Below are positions 18,101 to 28,365 of a stretch of DNA of 64,000 nucleotides, piece by piece. The number at the start of each line of letters is the position of its first letter. Position 1 is the first letter of the stretch. The notes beneath the pieces are model-generated. The model was given only the letters and a program-made list of their open reading frames with translations, searched no databases and had not been told where the DNA came from. Origin of the DNA: Dyella sp. A6 (GTDB taxonomy: Bacteria > Pseudomonadota > Gammaproteobacteria > Xanthomonadales > Rhodanobacteraceae); NCBI RefSeq assembly GCF_036320485.1, contig NZ_CP132911.1:1054001-1118000 (forward strand). The letters run 5' to 3'. The position numbers and the translations under genes were made by a program.

Positions 18101-18689
18101 TGGCGACCACTGGCAGGTCGATTTCGGCGGCCAGCGCCAGCGCGGCGGCATTCCAGCTTTCCTCGCCTTCGCGGCCGCAGCGCACCAGCTCAAGGTACAG
18201 GCGGTCGGGGAACAGCCTGGCCAGTGGCCGCAGCTTCGCCAGGGCAGCGTCGATGCCCTGGTTCACCGCGATGCGGGCGACCTCGCTTTCGCGGCCGAGC
18301 AGGGCGATGAGGCCGTCGCTGCTGTCCGGAGTCAGCCAGCCGGCATCGACCAGGGCACGGCCGCCCTGCTGGCCATCGCGCCAGGCGCGCGAGACCAACC
18401 GCGACAGGTTGAGGTAGCCCTCGCGGTGCTGGCACAGCAGGGTGAGTCGCCAGGGGCGCGGATCGTCGGGTGCGGCGATCCACAGGTCGCTGCCGCAGAT
18501 CGGCTTGATCCCCGCGGCATGGCAGGCCTTGTAGAACTTCACCAGCGCGAACATGTTGCTCTCGTCGGTGAGTGCGACTGCAGGCATGCCTGCGCGCGCG
18601 CAGGCGCCCACCAGCGCCTTGATGCGGATGGTGGAGTCGACCAGCGAGTATTCGCTGTGTAGATGCGTATGGACGAAGCGCGCGGACAT
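15141..18689 (-). CDS. dnaE: DnaE, DNA polymerase III alpha subunit
   Basis: A 1182-aa replicative polymerase subunit (E. coli DnaE 1160 aa). The PHP domain begins at once (FVHTHLHSEYSLVDSTIRIK). The polymerase core has GPGRGSGAGSLVAW and the catalytic acidic motif PDFDIDFCMDRRDEVIDYV. A helix-hairpin-helix region (GYGFNKSHAAAYALVSYQTA) and a C-terminal OB-fold (TPWTVAGMVTAVRKRGD) complete the normal domain set. The ATG at 18689 is chosen; the frame runs 33 codons further but those residues are unlike the family. It lies between rnhB and accA as in E. coli. The gap to rnhB is 150 bp. Confidence 0.97.
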   Translation of the reverse strand: MSARFVHTHLHSEYSLVDSTIRIKALVGACARAGMPAVALTDESNMFALVKFYKACHAAGIKPICGSDLWIAAPDDPRPWRLTLLCQHREGYLNLSRLVSRAWRDGQQGGRALVDAGWLTPDSSDGLIALLGRESEVARIAVNQGIDAALAKLRPLARLFPDRLYLELVRCGREGEESWNAAALALAAEIDLPVVASNDVRFLARDDFESHEARVCIHQGRVLADPKRPRDYSDQQHLKTPDDMAALFADVPEALENTVELARRCNLELEFGTYYLPDFPVPEGYDLDSHIRELARQGLKERLAAAPMAEGKSLDDYETRLERELDVIIKMGFPGYFLIVADFINWGKQNGIPVGPGRGSGAGSLVAWVLKITDLDPLQFDLLFERFLNPERVSMPDFDIDFCMDRRDEVIDYVARKYGRDHVSQIITYGSMAAKAVLRDSGRVLGMPYGAVDRIAKLIPARPLDLTLSCALGRSEKAKKEPDRVVKEFCDLYEQDEDEARPLIDLALSLENLTRNVGKHAGGVVIGPKPLTEFAPLYCEPGGAGVVTQYDKDDVEAVGLVKFDFLGLRTLTIIDWAVKAINARRAGTGEEPLDISQLPIDDAPTYDLLKRAQTVAVFQLESSGMQRMLKDAKPDRFGDIIALVALYRPGPMDLIPSFVARKHGREEVEYPDPRVEPILKETYGIMVYQEQVMQMAQIVGGYSLGGADLLRRAMGKKKAEEMVKHRATFRDGAARDGLSGDKADQIFDLMEKFAGYGFNKSHAAAYALVSYQTAWLKTHYPAEFMAATISSDMDNTDKVVTFLTESRAIGLDVLPPDVNASAYMFVATQPQEIRYGLGAIKGVGQGACEAIVDERMRGGPYKDLADFCRRVDPTKLNRRVLEALILSGSLDALAATRASLMEQLPDAIKAAEQHLRDRQSGQNDMFGAMMGGAAAPVVQVDLPTVPEWPLEQKLQGERDTLGHYLSGHPTDPWREELAQLATCPLGEIAERYQPPRPRKNDDGGNNRFRRGPDTPWTVAGMVTAVRKRGDSDAFVRLEDGSGCIEVSFFGELYTQVAPLLVRDEILVVDGGLRIDEFSGGGFQVRARSACTMSDACRRTARLLQLKLNGIGPDFAELLRQTLTGFRGGRASVTLHGYHNQRAQADLELGEDWRVDPIPDLLRAVRGLPGVQAARLRLVKNQE

Positions 18690-18839
18690 GGCAATCGCGG
18701 CAGTGACTCCGTCTAGGCTAATCGCCGCGCACGACCGCCACAAGATTGACAACGGCGGCATGACCCGTGTCGCACGCAACGGCGCCATTGACGGTCGCGC
18801 ACGTGTCCGCGCGTGACACTGCAGGCGGCGTGTGCCGGG

Positions 18840-19418
18840 TCAGTCGGCAGCCGCGAGCAGGGCGCGTACCGGGGCGAAACTGCGCCGGTGCTGCGGGCAG
18901 GGACCGAGCTGCTGCAGGGCGGCCAGATGGGCCGGGGTCGGGTAGCCCTTGTGGATGGCGAACCCGTAGCCCGGATAGTCCGCATCGAGGGCCGTCATCC
19001 AGCGATCGCGGGTGACCTTGGCCAGTATCGACGCGGCACTGATCGACGGTTCCAGCGCATCGCCGCCGACGATGGCACGCCCGGCACAGGGAAGGCCCGG
19101 CGGCAGCTTGTTGCCGTCGATCAGCGCCTCGTGCGGCATCACGGGCAGGCCGCTGACGGCCCGGCACATGCCGGCCATGGTGGCCTGGAAGATGTTCAGC
19201 GTATCGATCTCTTTCACCTCGACCAGCACAATGTGCCAGGCCAGCGCCTGTTCGATGATGCGCGGATAAAGCGCCTCGCGTTTTTTCTCGCTGAGTTTCT
19301 TGGAGTCGTCGAGACCGGGAATCGGTCGCGCGGGGTCGAGGATCACGGCGGCCACCGCGACCGGTCCGGCCAGCGGCCCGCGGCCGGCTTCGTCGACGCC
19401 TGCCGTCAGCGGTTGCAC
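18840..19418 (-). CDS. rnhB: RnhB, ribonuclease HII
   Basis: RNase HII, 192 aa from a GTG at 19418 (E. coli 198 aa); it removes RNA and single ribonucleotides from RNA-DNA hybrids. Active-site motif [15 protein letters not shown] starts six residues in, followed by [22 protein letters not shown] and [16 protein letters not shown]. The start is uncertain: no ATG lies between lpxB's stop and the core, and the GTG has a weak ribosome-binding site. The frame is open upstream into lpxB but that extension is not family-like. Placement lpxB-rnhB-dnaE is canonical. Confidence 0.92.
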   Translation of the reverse strand: MQPLTAGVDEAGRGPLAGPVAVAAVILDPARPIPGLDDSKKLSEKKREALYPRIIEQALAWHIVLVEVKEIDTLNIFQATMAGMCRAVSGLPVMPHEALIDGNKLPPGLPCAGRAIVGGDALEPSISAASILAKVTRDRWMTALDADYPGYGFAIHKGYPTPAHLAALQQLGPCPQHRRSFAPVRALLAAAD

Positions 19419-19491
19419 GCCGGGTGCCGGAGTTTGCGTCGGTGACTCATGGCCGGGATCGCCGAAGGGCAGCGGAAAGCTGCTTGCGGAC

Positions 19492-20700
19492 TTACGCCTC
19501 GGCACGGCTGGCATCCAGCATGTCGGCAATCGCCGCGGCGGCCTGGTCGCCGGCGGGCGACTCGGCATCGCCACGCAGCGCGTGATGCAGCTGTTCGAAG
19601 GCGGCGACGATGGCACCGCGCCGCTCGCTGTCGTTGAACAGCGCCAGCGTGGCGTCGGCGAGCTTCGCGGCGGTGAAGTCGTCCTGCATCAGTTCCGGCA
19701 CCAGCAGCGCCTTCTCGCCCATGCCGCTGGCACGCGCCAGGATGTTGGGCAGGGTATAGACGTCGGTCTTGAGCATGTTCAGCGTGCGGGCGATGCCGTA
19801 GCTGACCGGTGACACGCGGTAACCGGCGACCATCGGACGTTTGGCCAGCATGGCTTCGAGCGCGGCGGTACCCGAGGCCAGCAGCACCACGTCGGAGGCC
19901 AGCATGGCTTCGTGCGCATGGCCGTCGTAGAGCATCAGCTGCTCGTTGCCGGGGCCCTTCGCGAGCATCCCACGCAGGGTTTCCAGCACCTGCGGATTGG
20001 CTGCGGGGATGACCACGCGCATTCCGGGCATGGCTGCGGTCAGGCGCCGTGCGGCATCGATGAAGGTGGCTCCCATGCGTGCCAGTTCGGACGGACGGCT
20101 GCCGGGCAGCAGGGCCAGTACCGGGACATCCATCGGCAGCTGCAGGATTTCGCGTGCACCGCTGCGGTCCGACACCAGCGCGAAACGGTCGGCCAGCGGA
20201 TGGCCGACGAAGCGCGCATCGACGTGGTGCCTCGCGTAGATCGCCGGCTCCATCGGAAACAGGCAAAGCACCCGGTCGGCGCTGTGGCCGATCTTTTCCG
20301 CGCGCTTCTCGCGCCAGGCCCATACCGACGGGCTGACATAGTGCACGGTGCGCAGGCCGGCCTTTTTCAGGCGTTGCTCCACGCCGAGGTTGAAATCCGG
20401 GGCGTCGATGCCGACCACCACGTCGGGCCGTGTTTTCAGCAGCCGGGCCACCAGCGCCTTGCGCAGGCGCAGCAGGCGCGGCAGGTGGCTCACCACCTCG
20501 ACAAAGCCGAACAGCGACAGTTCGTGGATGTCGTGCCAGGACTCGAAGTCCTGCGCCTGCATGCGCTTGCCGCCGATGCCGACGAAGCGCGCGGCGGGAT
20601 AGCGCTGGCGCAGCGCGACGATCAGGTCGGCGCCGAGCTGGTCGCCGGAATCCTCACCGGCAAGAATGGCAATGGTCGGGCCTGGATGATTCTCGGACAT
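19492..20700 (-). CDS. lpxB: LpxB, lipid-A-disaccharide synthase
   Basis: A 402-aa GT19 enzyme that joins UDP-2,3-diacylglucosamine and lipid X into the tetraacyl disaccharide of lipid A at the inner membrane. Conserved motifs: [16 protein letters not shown] at the N-terminus, [40 protein letters not shown] and [13 protein letters not shown]. The C-terminal half carries [20 protein letters not shown]. It follows lpxA by 50 bp on the same strand. Compared with E. coli (382 aa) it is slightly longer at the C-terminus. The start ATG at 20700 gives the expected N-terminus. Confidence 0.96.
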   Translation of the reverse strand: MSENHPGPTIAILAGEDSGDQLGADLIVALRQRYPAARFVGIGGKRMQAQDFESWHDIHELSLFGFVEVVSHLPRLLRLRKALVARLLKTRPDVVVGIDAPDFNLGVEQRLKKAGLRTVHYVSPSVWAWREKRAEKIGHSADRVLCLFPMEPAIYARHHVDARFVGHPLADRFALVSDRSGAREILQLPMDVPVLALLPGSRPSELARMGATFIDAARRLTAAMPGMRVVIPAANPQVLETLRGMLAKGPGNEQLMLYDGHAHEAMLASDVVLLASGTAALEAMLAKRPMVAGYRVSPVSYGIARTLNMLKTDVYTLPNILARASGMGEKALLVPELMQDDFTAAKLADATLALFNDSERRGAIVAAFEQLHHALRGDAESPAGDQAAAAIADMLDASRAEA

Positions 20701-20750
20701 GATGCGTCAGTGGGAGCGTACGGCGTGCCGGGGTACGGCCGGCATGCCGG

Positions 20751-21524
20751 TCAGCGGGCCAGCGAACGTTCGCTGCGGTCGAGGAATTCGAGCATGGCGC
20801 GCACATCGTCACTTTCCGCCGCCAGCGTGCCCAGTTGCTCGCGTGCCTCGGGCAGCGACAGCCCGGCCATGTACAGCGTGCGATAGGCCCGCTTGATGGC
20901 CGAGATGCGCGAGGTATCGAAGCCGCGGCGCTTGAGCCCCTCGCTGTTGATGCCGCGCGGCCGGCCGCGCGATTCGTTCGCCATCATCACGAACGGGGGT
21001 ACGTCCGCGCCGACCAGGCAGCCCATGCCGATGAAGGCGTGGGCGCCGACCTTGCAGAACTGGTGCACACCCGCGTAACCGGAAACGATCACCCAGTCGC
21101 CGATCTCCACATGGCCGGCCAGCGCCGAGTAGTTGGAGAACACGGTGTGGTTGCCGACATGGCAGTCGTGGGCGATGTGCACGTAGGCCAGCAGCCAGTT
21201 GTCATTGCCGATACTGGTGATGCCGCCGCCCTCGCCGGTGCCGCGGTTAATCGTCACGAATTCGCGGATCAGGTTGCGGTCGCCGATCACCAGCTCGGTG
21301 CGCTCGCCGCCCCACTTCTTGTCCTGCGGGGTATTGCCGATCGATGCGAACTGCGAAATGCGGTTGTCGCGGCCGATGCGGGTCGGACCCTCGATCACCA
21401 CATGCGCACCGATCACCGTGCCCTCGCCGATCTCCACGTCTGCGCCGATGACGCTGAATGCGCCGATGCTGACATTGGGGCCGATGCTCGCACCGGCGTC
21501 GATCTGCGCGGTGGGGTGGATCAT
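20751..21524 (-). CDS. lpxA: LpxA, UDP-N-acetylglucosamine acyltransferase
   Basis: A 257-aa left-handed beta-helix acyltransferase that puts the first hydroxyacyl chain from ACP on UDP-GlcNAc, starting lipid A synthesis. Hexapeptide repeats begin with [20 protein letters not shown]. The catalytic region is [20 protein letters not shown] (His within AHDCH). The C-terminal helical domain has [17 protein letters not shown]. The ATG at 21524 overlaps the fabZ stop (ATGA); an ATG seven codons upstream would lie inside fabZ. Acyl chain length cannot be read from sequence with confidence. Confidence 0.96.
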   Translation of the reverse strand: MIHPTAQIDAGASIGPNVSIGAFSVIGADVEIGEGTVIGAHVVIEGPTRIGRDNRISQFASIGNTPQDKKWGGERTELVIGDRNLIREFVTINRGTGEGGGITSIGNDNWLLAYVHIAHDCHVGNHTVFSNYSALAGHVEIGDWVIVSGYAGVHQFCKVGAHAFIGMGCLVGADVPPFVMMANESRGRPRGINSEGLKRRGFDTSRISAIKRAYRTLYMAGLSLPEAREQLGTLAAESDDVRAMLEFLDRSERSLAR

Positions 21525-21994
21525 TTCTCGTTCCTCGCCGCGCACATCAGTTCGCAGCTGGCCACTTCCTTGCCGTCCACCATCGTGCGCGCCGCGAACA
21601 GTCCCATGCCGCGCATCACGCGCTTGATCGATACTTCGAGACGCAGCTGGTCACCCGGTACCACCGGCGCGCTGAAGCGCGCGTTGTCCACCTTGACCAG
21701 GTAGAACAGCGGATTTTCGGTGTTGCCCTTCATGCGGTTGCTGATCTGGGTGAGCAGACCCGCAGCCTGCGCCATCGCCTCGACGATCAGCACACCGGGC
21801 ATCACCGGGTGGCCCGGAAAGTGGCCGTTGAAGAACGGCTCGTTGATGGTGACGTTCTTCAGCGCCACCACGCTCTTGTCCGGCACGATCTCGATCACCC
21901 GGTCGACCAGCAGGAACGGGTAACGGTGCGGCAGCAACTGCTGGATCTGTTCCACATTGGCCGGCAGGGTCACGGTCGAGACGTTGTCACTCAT
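21521..21994 (-). CDS. fabZ: FabZ, (3R)-hydroxyacyl-ACP dehydratase
   Basis: A 157-aa hotdog-fold dehydratase of fatty acid elongation. The signature [16 protein letters not shown] and the active-site helix [20 protein letters not shown] (catalytic His and Glu) are intact. The start at 21994 gives [10 protein letters not shown], slightly shorter than the longest open frame. It overlaps lpxD by 8 bp upstream and lpxA by 4 bp downstream, forming a tightly coupled lpxD-fabZ-lpxA group that balances phospholipid and lipid A precursors. Confidence 0.96.
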   Translation of the reverse strand: MSDNVSTVTLPANVEQIQQLLPHRYPFLLVDRVIEIVPDKSVVALKNVTINEPFFNGHFPGHPVMPGVLIVEAMAQAAGLLTQISNRMKGNTENPLFYLVKVDNARFSAPVVPGDQLRLEVSIKRVMRGMGLFAARTMVDGKEVASCELMCAARNEK

Positions 21995-23018
21995 GGTTCT
22001 TGTCCTTTTCCAGCGCCGAGAGACGGCGCACGTAATCATCCAGGTGCTTGAAGCGTGCCGCGTTCCGGCGCCACTGACGGTTTTCCTGCAGCGGAATGCC
22101 GGAGGAATATTCACCCGGCTCGCGGATTGAGTGCGTCACCAGGCTCTTGGCGGTAATGGTAACCCGGTCAGCCACTTCGAGGTGGCCGAGCACGCCGGCG
22201 TTGCCGCCGATCATGCAGTAGCGGCCGATTCGGGCGCTGCCGGCAACCGCGGCGCAGCCGGCCATGGCGGTGTGTGCGCCGACGTGGACGTTGTGGGCGA
22301 TCTGGATCTGGTTGTCCAGGCGCACATCTTCCTCGAGCACGGTATCGTCTAGTGCGCCGCGGTCGATGGTGGTATTGGCGCCGATCTCGCAGTCGTCGCC
22401 GATGCGCACGCCGCCGAGCTGGGGCAGCTTGATCCAGTGGTCGGTGTCGAAGGCCAGGCCGAAACCGTCCGAGCCGATCACCGCGCCCGGATGCACCAGA
22501 ACACGCTTGCCCAGCGTGACACGGGTGACCAGCGTCACCCGTGCGACCAGACGCGACTGCGCACCGACCGTGCAGCCCTCGCCGATGATGCAGTGTGGGC
22601 CCAGCACCGCACCGTCCTCAACCACGGCACCGTCCTCGACCACGCAGCAGGGGCCGATGCTGGCGCTCGGGCTCACCGTGGCCGTGGCCGACACCACGGC
22701 GCTGGGGTGGATGCCGCTGGGCGCTGCCGGCAGGCGCTCGAACAGTGCGGCGATCTTTGCGTAGGCCACGTAGGGGTCGCGTGCGACCAATGCCGGCACG
22801 CGGCAGTTGGGCAGGTCTTCCTCGCGCACGATGACGGCGCCTGCGCGCGTGTCTGCAAGCTGCGCGGCGTATTTGCTGTTGGACAGGAAGCTCAAGCGGC
22901 GGCCGTCGGCACCGGCCAGCGTACCGACGCCTTCGATACGCACTTCAGCGTTGCCGTGGCAGCGCAGTCCGAAGCGTTCGGCGAGTTCGGTCAGCGAATA
23001 GATCGGGGGTGGGTTCAA
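21987..23018 (-). CDS. lpxD: LpxD, UDP-3-O-(3-hydroxyacyl)glucosamine N-acyltransferase
   Basis: A 343-aa enzyme adding the N-linked hydroxyacyl chain in lipid A synthesis (E. coli 341 aa). The N-terminal uridine-binding domain is YSLTELAERFGLRCHG to NSKYAAQL; the beta-helix carries GSDGFGLAFDTDHWIKLPQL, the catalytic IQIAHNVHVGAHTAMAGC and a C-terminal helix. The start is best placed at a TTG (23018) with GGAGAGCC in front, since the longer open frame adds about 37 unlike residues. It is separated from bamA by only 123 bp that contain a terminator-like hairpin; the usual skp gene is missing here. Confidence 0.94.
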   Translation of the reverse strand: MNPPPIYSLTELAERFGLRCHGNAEVRIEGVGTLAGADGRRLSFLSNSKYAAQLADTRAGAVIVREEDLPNCRVPALVARDPYVAYAKIAALFERLPAAPSGIHPSAVVSATATVSPSASIGPCCVVEDGAVVEDGAVLGPHCIIGEGCTVGAQSRLVARVTLVTRVTLGKRVLVHPGAVIGSDGFGLAFDTDHWIKLPQLGGVRIGDDCEIGANTTIDRGALDDTVLEEDVRLDNQIQIAHNVHVGAHTAMAGCAAVAGSARIGRYCMIGGNAGVLGHLEVADRVTITAKSLVTHSIREPGEYSSGIPLQENRQWRRNAARFKHLDDYVRRLSALEKDKNHE

Positions 23019-23079
23019 GAGGCTCTCCAAAGCTCGGCGGCCATTGTATCGGCGCAAGCATGCCAGTGCGATGCGTACT

Positions 23080-23117
23080 GGCCGAAAACGAAAAGCGCGG
23101 CCAGGCCGCGCTTTTCG
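23080..23117 (-). terminator. Terminator between bamA and lpxD
   Basis: A nearly uninterrupted inverted repeat (CGAAAAGCGCGGCC at 23089-23102, one base, then its exact complement to 23117) sits between bamA and lpxD. Read in the bamA direction it is a strong hairpin followed by CGTTTTCGG, typical of intrinsic termination. lpxD would then need its own promoter or partial read-through. Confidence 0.7.
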
Positions 23118-23141
23118 TGGGAACCACATGGTAACCCGCGG

Positions 23142-25556
23142 TCAGAACTGGCTGCCGAAGGTGAACTGGATGCGCTCCTCGTAGTGCGAGTCGCCTGGCT
23201 GCGTGCGGAACGGCTGGGCCAGACTGATGATCAGCGGTCCGATCGGCGCACGCCAGTGCAGGGAGATGCCGTACGACGCGTCGAGCTGCTTGGTGCTGAA
23301 GCTCTGGAAGTTCCTGTAGGCATTGCCCACGTCCATGAACAGCGATACGCGTGCGGTATCGATGTTCTTCAGGAACGGCAGCGGCAGATAGACCTCGGCG
23401 GTGCCCAGCACCTTGAAGGCGCCACCGATAGGCTGTGCGTAGTAGTAGTAGCTGCTGTTGCAGTTGCCGTTGGCGTCGGGCTGGACGGCCTTGCCGGTGG
23501 TCGAGTTGATGCCGGCACAGACGCGCGGCCCCAGCGTGTTGTCCTGGAAGCCGCGGACGTCGCGCACGCCGCCGGCGTAGTAGTTCTGCCAGAACGGGTA
23601 GTCGTACTTCTGGCCGGCGACGTACTGGCCGAAGGTGCGGCTGTAGGTCTGGTTGCCGTAGGTGTTGCCGTAGCCGACCTGGCCGTCCAGGTACAGCACG
23701 AAGCCGCCGCCGACTGGCCAGTAGTGGTTCGCCTCGCCGGTGAAGCGCCAGTACTGCACGGTGGAGCCGGGCAGGGCGCCGTCCACAGTGGCCGACAGCA
23801 GGCCGCCACGGGTCGCCGCCCAGTAGCTGTTGCGGGTGTCGTAGGTCCAGCCCACCGAGCCGGTCCAGGAGTGGATGGTCTGATGGCCGATCGCATTCTG
23901 GTAGTCGATCAGCACCTGCGGCGTGTAGCCCGAGTAGGTGTTGATCTTGGTGCTGCTCAGGCCAAGGCTCATGTTGATCCCCTGGAAGTCGGAGATCGGA
24001 ATGCCAAGGGTGGTCGCGAACGAGCGCGTGCTGTTGGAGTAGCTGGCGTACTGGCTGCCCAGACTGCTGTAGTCGGCCTTCGACAGGCTGACGTTGTAAC
24101 CGAGGCCGATGCCGTTCTCGGTCAGCGCCGGGTTGTAGTAGCTGGCGTTGATCTGGGTGTAGTAGTTGCTGCGCTGGGCGCCGACCGAGAAACGGTCGCC
24201 GGTGCCGAGGAAGTTGTTCTCCGAGACCGAGCCGGACAGGATCATGCCCGAATACTGCGAGTAGCCCACGCCGAACATCAGGCTGCCGGCGGACTGCTCC
24301 TCGACCTTCACGTTGATGTCGACCTGGTCGACGGTGCCCGGCACCCGGGTCTTGGAGATCTTCACCTTCTTGAAGAAGCCCAGGCGTTGCAGGCGGATCT
24401 TCGAACGGTCGATCGCGGCCTGCGAATACCACGAGCCCTCGAGCTGGCGCATTTCGCGGCGCAGCACCTCGTCCTCGGTATGCGTGTTGCCCTGGAAGAT
24501 CACGCGCCGCACGTAGATGCGATGACCCGGCTGCACGTAAAGGGTCACGTCGACGGTGCGGTTTTTCTTGTCCAGCTTGGGAATCGTGTCGACCTTGGCA
24601 TAGGCATAGCCCATGTCGGCCAGCACGGCCTTGATGCCCTTGGTGGAATTCTCGACCGCCTGGCGGTTGAACAGGTTGCCGGGCTTGACCCATGCATTGA
24701 CGATGCTGTGCATGACCTTGGGCAGGATCAGGTCACCCAGCAGGTGTACCTTGCTGACCTTGTAGATCGCGCCTTCCTTCACGTCGGCGGTGATGTACAT
24801 CGCCTGCTTGTCGGGCGAGATGGTCACCTGCGACGAGTCGACCGCGAAGTCGGCATAACCGCGGTCCATGTAGTAGGACTGCAGCTTGGTCAGGTCACCG
24901 GACAGCTTGTCGCTCGAGTACTGGTCGTTCTTGGAGTACCACGACATCCAGTTGGTGGTGCCCGATTCGAAATTCTTCTCGATCTGCTTGTCGGTGAACG
25001 CGTGGTTGCCGACGATGTTCAGTTCCTTGATCTTGGCGACCTTGCCCTCGCGGATCTCCAGGTCGATGGCCACGCGGTTGCGGTCGAGGCGGGTGACGTG
25101 CGGAATCACCGACACGTTGTACTTGCCGCGGTTGTAGTACTGCGTGATCAGCTCCTGCTGCACGCGGTCCAGCGCCAGCCGGTCGAAGGTCTGTCCCTCG
25201 GCCAGGCCGATCGACTTCAGGCCTTTCTTCAGGTCGTCGGTCTTGATGTCGTGGTTGCCGCGGATGGTCAGCTTGGCGATGGACGGGCGCTCGACCACCT
25301 TGATCACCAGGATGTTGCCCTGGCGGTCCATCTCCACATCACTGAAGAAGTTGGTCTGATAGAGCGCGCGGATCGCCCGCTGCGCCTCGTCGGTGGTGAG
25401 CCGCTCGCCCTTGCTGATCGGCAGGTAGTTGTAGACCGTGCCGGCCGAAATGCGGCTGAGGCCGTCGATACGGATATCGGAAACGACGAACGGCTCGAAG
25501 GCGAGCACATTGGCGGAGAGTGAGGCAAGCAGGATCAGGGCGGCGATACGCTTCAT
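23142..25556 (-). CDS. bamA: BamA, outer-membrane protein assembly factor
   Basis: An 804-aa Omp85-family protein, core of the BAM complex that folds and inserts outer-membrane proteins. The signal peptide is MKRIAALILLASLSANVLA, followed by POTRA domains starting FEPFVVSDIRIDGLSRISAG, and a C-terminal 16-strand barrel containing the conserved VRGF-type motif (VRDVRGFQDN) on the L6 loop. The protein ends in a terminal Phe (FTFGSQF) as expected of barrel proteins. The ATG at 25556 defines the signal peptide. rseP is 216 bp upstream. E. coli BamA is 810 aa. Confidence 0.97.
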   Translation of the reverse strand: MKRIAALILLASLSANVLAFEPFVVSDIRIDGLSRISAGTVYNYLPISKGERLTTDEAQRAIRALYQTNFFSDVEMDRQGNILVIKVVERPSIAKLTIRGNHDIKTDDLKKGLKSIGLAEGQTFDRLALDRVQQELITQYYNRGKYNVSVIPHVTRLDRNRVAIDLEIREGKVAKIKELNIVGNHAFTDKQIEKNFESGTTNWMSWYSKNDQYSSDKLSGDLTKLQSYYMDRGYADFAVDSSQVTISPDKQAMYITADVKEGAIYKVSKVHLLGDLILPKVMHSIVNAWVKPGNLFNRQAVENSTKGIKAVLADMGYAYAKVDTIPKLDKKNRTVDVTLYVQPGHRIYVRRVIFQGNTHTEDEVLRREMRQLEGSWYSQAAIDRSKIRLQRLGFFKKVKISKTRVPGTVDQVDINVKVEEQSAGSLMFGVGYSQYSGMILSGSVSENNFLGTGDRFSVGAQRSNYYTQINASYYNPALTENGIGLGYNVSLSKADYSSLGSQYASYSNSTRSFATTLGIPISDFQGINMSLGLSSTKINTYSGYTPQVLIDYQNAIGHQTIHSWTGSVGWTYDTRNSYWAATRGGLLSATVDGALPGSTVQYWRFTGEANHYWPVGGGFVLYLDGQVGYGNTYGNQTYSRTFGQYVAGQKYDYPFWQNYYAGGVRDVRGFQDNTLGPRVCAGINSTTGKAVQPDANGNCNSSYYYYAQPIGGAFKVLGTAEVYLPLPFLKNIDTARVSLFMDVGNAYRNFQSFSTKQLDASYGISLHWRAPIGPLIISLAQPFRTQPGDSHYEERIQFTFGSQF

Positions 25557-25772
25557 CGTCGATTCCGTTGGGTTATTTCGGCGAGGCGGCCGATACGGCC
25601 GCCCCGGTCGATGCGTGGAGCCGGGACGGGCCTGGCTCCGGAAAGGGTTTTGCACGGTTTGAAGCGACTGGCGATCGCACGCCATGCCACGGGACCGTAC
25701 GTAGAAAGGCCCATGTGATCACGCGACGGCCGCCGGCGATCGAGGCTTGGCTGCTGGCAGAACGCATCCGTG
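25557..25772 (-). other. rseP-bamA intergenic leader with GC hairpins
   Basis: These 216 bp hold no plausible gene. GGCGGCC (25585-25591) and GGCCGCC (25597-25603) form a 7-bp stem with a 5-nt loop about 30 nt before the bamA start. GGAGCC/GGCTCC (25617-25622 and 25634-25639) form a second, weaker one. I could not find a convincing sigma-E promoter (GGAACTT-type -35) here. Confidence 0.35.
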
Positions 25773-27122
25773 TCACGTGGGCAGGATGATGCGGTGGATA
25801 TCGTTGTAGAAGGCCAGCCCCATCAGCGTGAACAGAAGCAGCAGGCCCACGTACTGGCCAGCGATCATGGCACGCTCGCTGAGCGGGCTGCCCTTGACCA
25901 GCTCGATAAGGTAATACAGCAGGTGGCCGCCGTCCAAGATCGGGATCGGCAACAGGTTGAGAATGCCCAGGCTCAGCGAGACCAGCGCCAGGAACTGCAG
26001 GAAGCTGGACAGCCCTTGGCTGGCAGAGGCGTTCGCCACCTGGGCGATGCCGATCACGCCGGAGAGGTTGCTGGTCGATGCGCGCCCGCTGAGCATTTCC
26101 CGGATCATGTCGAACACGTCGCGGGTGTGGCCCCAGGTTTCGCTGAGCGAGGCGCGCAGCGCGCCGACCGGGCCGTAGTGCTGGATCGCCGTCTTCAGCG
26201 CTGGCGAACCCACGCCGATGATCCAACGTGCCGGCTGGCCGTCGATGGATTCCTTGCGCGCAGTGAGCTGGAACTGCATTGGCTTGCCATGGCGCTCGGC
26301 GCCGATGACGAGTCGGGGCGACTGCGCGGCCGCCTTGGCGATCAGCTTGCCGAGGTCCTCGAAGTTCGCCACCGGCTGGCCGTTCACGCTGACCAGCCGG
26401 TCGCCGCCCTGGATGCCGGCGGCTGCCGCCGGCTGGCCGGCTTCCACGTTGGCGGCGATGGCTGGCGGTGGCGCCAGCTTGATGCCGAGCTGGAGCAGAT
26501 AGTGTCCGACGTCCTTGCCTGCCGGCAGCTTCTCCAGTTGCAGCACGACCACCCGCTGGGTGCCATCCGGGTCGCGCACGGTAACCGGCAGGGGCTCGCG
26601 TCCCAGCAGGGCGTAGCCGAGCGCGTCGAGCGAACCGCTCCAGGTGGTCACGGTGGTATTGCCGACCTGCAGCAGGCGGTCGCCCGGACGGATGCCGGCT
26701 TCGGCCGCGATGCTGTGCGGCGTGGCGGTGACGATGGGCGCGTAGTCGGTACGTCCCAGCACGAACATCAGCCAGAACGCGGCGATGGTGAAGATCAGGT
26801 TGAAGCCGGGGCCGGCGATCACGATGGCGATGCGCTTCCAGACCGACTGCGCGGTGAATTCCTGTGCACGCAGCTCCGGCGGCACTTCGCCTTCGCGGGC
26901 GTCGAGCATTTTCACGTAGCCGCCCAGCGGAATCGCGGCCACCTGGTATTCGCAGCCGTCGCGGCCGACGTGCTTCCAGATCGCCTTGCCGAAGCCCACC
27001 GAGAAACGCAGCACCTTGACCCCGCAGCGGCGGGCCACCCAGTAATGTCCGAATTCGTGAAAGGTCACCAGCACGCCCAGCGTGACAAGTAACCAGAACA
27101 CAGAGCCAAGGACGGGATTCAT
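25773..27122 (-). CDS. rseP: RseP, site-2 intramembrane zinc metalloprotease
   Basis: A 449-aa polytopic protease (E. coli 450 aa) that cleaves anti-sigma-E (RseA) and remnant signal peptides in the inner membrane. The zinc motif HEFGHYW is in the first helix, two PDZ domains occupy about residues 110-310 (AAEAGIRPGDRLLQVGN; AAAAGIQGGDRLVSVNG), and the third ligand lies in NLLPIPILDGGHLLYY near the C-terminus. The start at 27122 (MNPVLGSVFW) is used; the open frame extends 26 codons into the dxr-side spacer. It follows dxr by 43 bp. Confidence 0.96.
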   Translation of the reverse strand: MNPVLGSVFWLLVTLGVLVTFHEFGHYWVARRCGVKVLRFSVGFGKAIWKHVGRDGCEYQVAAIPLGGYVKMLDAREGEVPPELRAQEFTAQSVWKRIAIVIAGPGFNLIFTIAAFWLMFVLGRTDYAPIVTATPHSIAAEAGIRPGDRLLQVGNTTVTTWSGSLDALGYALLGREPLPVTVRDPDGTQRVVVLQLEKLPAGKDVGHYLLQLGIKLAPPPAIAANVEAGQPAAAAGIQGGDRLVSVNGQPVANFEDLGKLIAKAAAQSPRLVIGAERHGKPMQFQLTARKESIDGQPARWIIGVGSPALKTAIQHYGPVGALRASLSETWGHTRDVFDMIREMLSGRASTSNLSGVIGIAQVANASASQGLSSFLQFLALVSLSLGILNLLPIPILDGGHLLYYLIELVKGSPLSERAMIAGQYVGLLLLFTLMGLAFYNDIHRIILPT

Positions 27123-27165
27123 CAAGAAATCAGCTGCATATCGAAGGAGGGAGGGAGCAAGCTTA

Positions 27166-28356
<1,191 letters not shown>

Positions 28357-28365
28357 GGCGATGGC

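Noticed and set aside
15276-18662. Long plus-strand open frame antisense to dnaE (over 1100 codons)
   Set aside because: Composition is Val/Gly/Ala/Gln/His-rich without any domain; it mirrors high-GC codon bias of dnaE on the other strand.
22437-25523. Long plus-strand open frame antisense to bamA and lpxD
   Set aside because: No recognisable domain or start site; explained by the GC-rich third positions of the real genes on the minus strand.
25710-25725. GTGATCAC palindrome upstream of bamA as a CRP site
   Set aside because: Spacing is wrong: there is no N6 between TGTGA and TCACA.
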